Positions 23,714-25,457 of a DNA stretch of 25,457 bases are shown in pieces. The first letter of the stretch is position 1; every line of letters begins with the position of its first letter. The DNA is from Sphaerochaeta sp. GTDB lineage: Bacteria; Spirochaetota; Spirochaetia; Sphaerochaetales; Sphaerochaetaceae. Location: the NCBI GenBank assembly GCA_003456855.1, contig DMOO01000114.1, forward strand, positions 1 through 25,457, written 5' to 3'. Both the position numbers and the translations under genes were made by a program. The notes under the pieces were generated by a model. The model did not search any database. It was not told the origin of the DNA and saw only the letters and a program-made list of their open reading frames with translations.

Positions 23714-23788
23714 GAGCAGGCATTGCAGGCTGAGCAGAACAAGCAAGCTGAGCAAGCAAAGCAAAGCTGAGCACTGCCGAGTACTGCC
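23714..23788 (+). repeat. Left array: 18-19-bp degenerate tandem repeats
   Basis: Units, each beginning GAG(C/T)A: GAGCAGGCATTGCAGGCT (23714-23731), GAGCAGAACAAGCAAGCT (23732-23749), GAGCAAGCAAAGCAAAGCT (23750-23768), then short units GAGCACTGCC (23769-23778) and GAGTACTGCC (23779-23788). The second and fourth are identical to units of the right array. Confidence 0.9.
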
Positions 23789-23879
23789 GAGAAAACTGCT
23801 GATATCACAACGAGTTATGATAAAAAAATTAATCTTTTGAACATTTTTCTTGTAAGGGTCTGCAAAAGGAGAATTCTTT

Positions 23880-24566
23880 ATGGTTGATCTGTCTTTTGAG
23901 AAATTGCTTAATGGGGACAAGAACCTTCAGTTCGAACCCAACGTAGGAAGAGGTTCCAAGGGGAACATCGACAAGACCGCATGCTTCTACCATGTGATCA
24001 CGAAATCATTCAACGGAGGAAACATATACAACTGGGAAACAGCAAACTACCGACATACATTGCTTAGCCAGCAGTGCGAGAAGCGAGGAATAAAGATCAT
24101 CTTTTCATTGACGATGCCAAATCACACCCACGATGTTTTCCTAACACCCTCATGGGATGATCTTGTTGATGTTTTGAGAACGGTGAACAGCAAGGTCACA
24201 CAACATCTGAGACTTTCGGACCCCAAGAAATTCAAGAAAGGTGTAAGGATTATCAGAAAGTACCCGGCTTATGTACCAGTCAGGGACATCGTGCAGCTGT
24301 TCTGTCTGGGGAAATATATATACGACAATCCAAGTTACATGAAAAACGGGATCAAGAGCGCTCCGGATGCATGTTTCTGGATGCTCGAATCAGATTATTT
24401 CGTTGCTGGATATGACAGGAAGTTGTATACAGCTCTGTTTGGGATAACCCCAAAGGAGTTGTTTCAGATATACAGAGACTACAACAGCAGGGAAGTTGCA
24501 AAATATGCCTGCGAACGATTCTCAAACTGGACAGAGGAAGATACAAAAGCCGTTTTCTATAGGTAG
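23880..24566 (+). CDS. RAYT-like Y1 HUH transposase (IS200/REP-associated family)
   Basis: 228 aa, within the size range of REP-associated tyrosine transposases. The N-terminal part has ACFYHVITKSFNGGNIY, the central metal-site motif is MPNHTHDVF (about residues 79-87), and KYIYDNP (about 143-149) carries the nucleophilic tyrosine region, matching the family pattern MPNHxH...KYIxxNP. The second position of HUH is Thr rather than the usual hydrophobic residue. The C-terminal part (GITPKELFQIYRDYNS) is likely a small helical domain. These proteins nick single-stranded DNA next to short hairpin repeats and usually act on repeats flanking their own gene. The start is ATG 23880 with AAGGAG eight bases upstream. 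No other IS genes are near. Confidence 0.85.
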   Translation: MVDLSFEKLLNGDKNLQFEPNVGRGSKGNIDKTACFYHVITKSFNGGNIYNWETANYRHTLLSQQCEKRGIKIIFSLTMPNHTHDVFLTPSWDDLVDVLRTVNSKVTQHLRLSDPKKFKKGVRIIRKYPAYVPVRDIVQLFCLGKYIYDNPSYMKNGIKSAPDACFWMLESDYFVAGYDRKLYTALFGITPKELFQIYRDYNSREVAKYACERFSNWTEEDTKAVFYR

Positions 24567-24590
24567 CCAAGGAGAAATGATCAATTGCTT

Positions 24591-24692
24591 GGCAGTGCTC
24601 GGCTTTGCTTTGCTTGCTCGGCTTGCTTGCCCTACTCAGCTTGCTTGTTCTGCTCAGCTTTGCTTTGCCTGCTCGACTTGCTTGCCCCACTC
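24591..24692 (-). repeat. Right array: inverted 18-19-bp degenerate tandem repeats
   Basis: Read on the minus strand: GAGTGGGGCAAGCAAGTC (24675-24692), GAGCAGGCAAAGCAAAGCT (24656-24674), GAGCAGAACAAGCAAGCT (24638-24655), GAGTAGGGCAAGCAAGCC (24620-24637), GAGCAAGCAAAGCAAAGCC (24601-24619) and the short unit GAGCACTGCC (24591-24600). The order matches the left array with two or three extra units. The outermost unit shares two bases with the M20 stop codon. Confidence 0.9.
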
Positions 24693-25457
24693 ACCCCGCC
24701 TGGTTATCCAGCACGAACTGCACGAAGGCCTTGGCGCCGATGGACAGGGCTGCCTCGTCGATCTGGAAATCGTTGCTGTGGAGCTCCTGGGTGCAGCCCT
24801 TCTCCTCGTTGCGGGTCCCAAGGCGAAAATAGCAGGACGGGCGCAGGCGTGAGAAGTAGGAGTAGTCCTCGCTGGTTATGTCGAGCTCGGCATCGACGGC
24901 ATTGGACTCCCCCACAACCTCTATGTGGGCCTTTCGCATCTTTGCACATACTGCGGCGTCGTTCATGTTCGCAGGGTAGTTTATGCGTGCATCGACCTTG
25001 CAGGTGCCGCCCATCTGTGAGGCTGAGGCTTGGGCTATCTCACGGATAAGGCCCTCCACAAAATCATTCGTCTCATCGCTGAAGGTTCGTAGCGTCATCT
25101 TTATCACGGCGTAGTCGGCAATGACGTTGTAGCTGTCCGTGCTTGTGTGGAGCGAGCAGACCGACGACGCGACGACCTCTGCAGGGTTGACCTGGCGGGT
25201 GAGGACGTACTGGTAGTCGTTGATGAACCTGACGGCCATTGCAAGTGCGTCGGCGCCGGCCTCAGGGTGTGTGGCGTGGCTGGAGCGGCCGAAGAACTCG
25301 ACGGTGATCGGGTTGCTGTTGCTTGAGCAGGGGCCGACATGGATTCCAAGCGTTCCAACCTTGTAGTGGTTGTCCACATGACAGCCCACTATCATGTCAA
25401 CATCGTCCAGGACACCGGAGTCGCACATCAGCTTGGCACCGCTTCTCTTGTCGAAGG
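24691..25457 (-). CDS. M20-family amidohydrolase/peptidase (N-terminus beyond window)
   Basis: About 255 C-terminal residues of a zinc amidohydrolase of the M20D type (hippurate or amino-acid amide hydrolases, usually 370-400 aa). The visible part runs from FDKRSGAKLM through DMIVGCHVDNHYKVGTLG. The dimerisation domain has VEFFGRSSHATHPEAGADAL (His and Pro-Glu-x-Gly-x-Asp of the family). Next come TSEDYSYF and the final metal-site segment TQELHSNDFQIDEAAL. The first zinc ligands lie outside the window. It removes an acyl or amino-acid group from a small substrate. The stop TGA (24691-24693) coincides with the first unit of the right repeat array, so the element landed exactly at the gene end. 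Confidence 0.9.
   Translation of the reverse strand, partial: FDKRSGAKLMCDSGVLDDVDMIVGCHVDNHYKVGTLGIHVGPCSSNSNPITVEFFGRSSHATHPEAGADALAMAVRFINDYQYVLTRQVNPAEVVASSVCSLHTSTDSYNVIADYAVIKMTLRTFSDETNDFVEGLIREIAQASASQMGGTCKVDARINYPANMNDAAVCAKMRKAHIEVVGESNAVDAELDITSEDYSYFSRLRPSCYFRLGTRNEEKGCTQELHSNDFQIDEAALSIGAKAFVQFVLDNQAG

Larger units (their letters stand above)
23714..24692 (+). mobile_element. RAYT-like transposase with convergent repeat arrays (REPtron-like element)
   Basis: A Y1/HUH transposase gene sits between two arrays of related 18-19-bp units in inverse orientation, both reading toward the gene. In single-stranded form the arrays could pair into a long imperfect stem with the gene in the loop. 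The right boundary falls on the stop codon of the M20 gene. Flanking target duplications were not recognised. Confidence 0.7.

Noticed and set aside
24352..24690. A Ser/Lys-rich 112-codon minus-strand frame (SRASKPSKQSK)
   Set aside because: It is a translation of the right repeat array plus transposase antisense; the low complexity comes from the DNA repeats.
23714..24692. CRISPR array
   Set aside because: The units are contiguous and degenerate with no unique spacers of regular length, and there are no cas genes.

Overview
The window reads as a chromosomal carbohydrate-uptake region from a spirochaete, most likely a gut-associated Sphaerochaeta or Treponema relative. The reasons are the secretion signals of the two binding proteins (short Lys-start leaders ending in FAQAA), GC content near 50% with AT-rich intergenic gaps, and the mix of tripartite, NitT-type and iron/sugar-phosphate-type ABC importers. 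The taxonomic call is an inference. Most genes lie on the minus strand and are tightly packed; no stretch above 300 bases lacks a gene or gene remnant. No rRNA, tRNA or CRISPR was seen.

Region 1 (1-4070, minus): a LacI-family regulator leads a run of an enolase-superfamily enzyme and two NitT/TauT-type ABC permeases; the second permease is cut by the window edge. Region 2 (4121-10695, minus): a ROK-family regulator, then an operon of an E. coli-type NagA-like deacetylase, a complete tripartite tricarboxylate transporter (tctC, tctB, tctA) and a sugar isomerase/epimerase. The regulator promoters of regions 1 and 2 carry the same LacI-type palindrome with the same flank, so the two regions probably form one regulon.

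Region 3 (10744-12847, plus): a CaCA-family cation antiporter and a Fic-domain protein with a 3x12-bp in-frame repeat. Region 4 (12817-21489): an AraC regulator diverges from a HAD hydrolase. Downstream of the hydrolase come a binding protein, an ABC ATPase, a fused double permease, a Nudix hydrolase, a decayed nagB copy, nagA and nagB, ending in a hairpin terminator. A two-box site repeated upstream of the HAD gene and upstream of the binding protein is a good candidate for the AraC operator. The set looks like import and catabolism of an amino sugar, possibly a phosphorylated one.

Region 5 (21494-25457): a Cof-type HAD phosphatase and an AGE-family sugar epimerase (minus), then a RAYT-like HUH transposase (plus) flanked by two convergent arrays of degenerate 18-19-bp repeats, and finally a truncated M20 amidohydrolase (minus). 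The transposase with its inverted arrays (about 23714-24692) resembles a REPtron, but its repeat units do not look like classical REP palindromes. It is the most unusual structure in the window.
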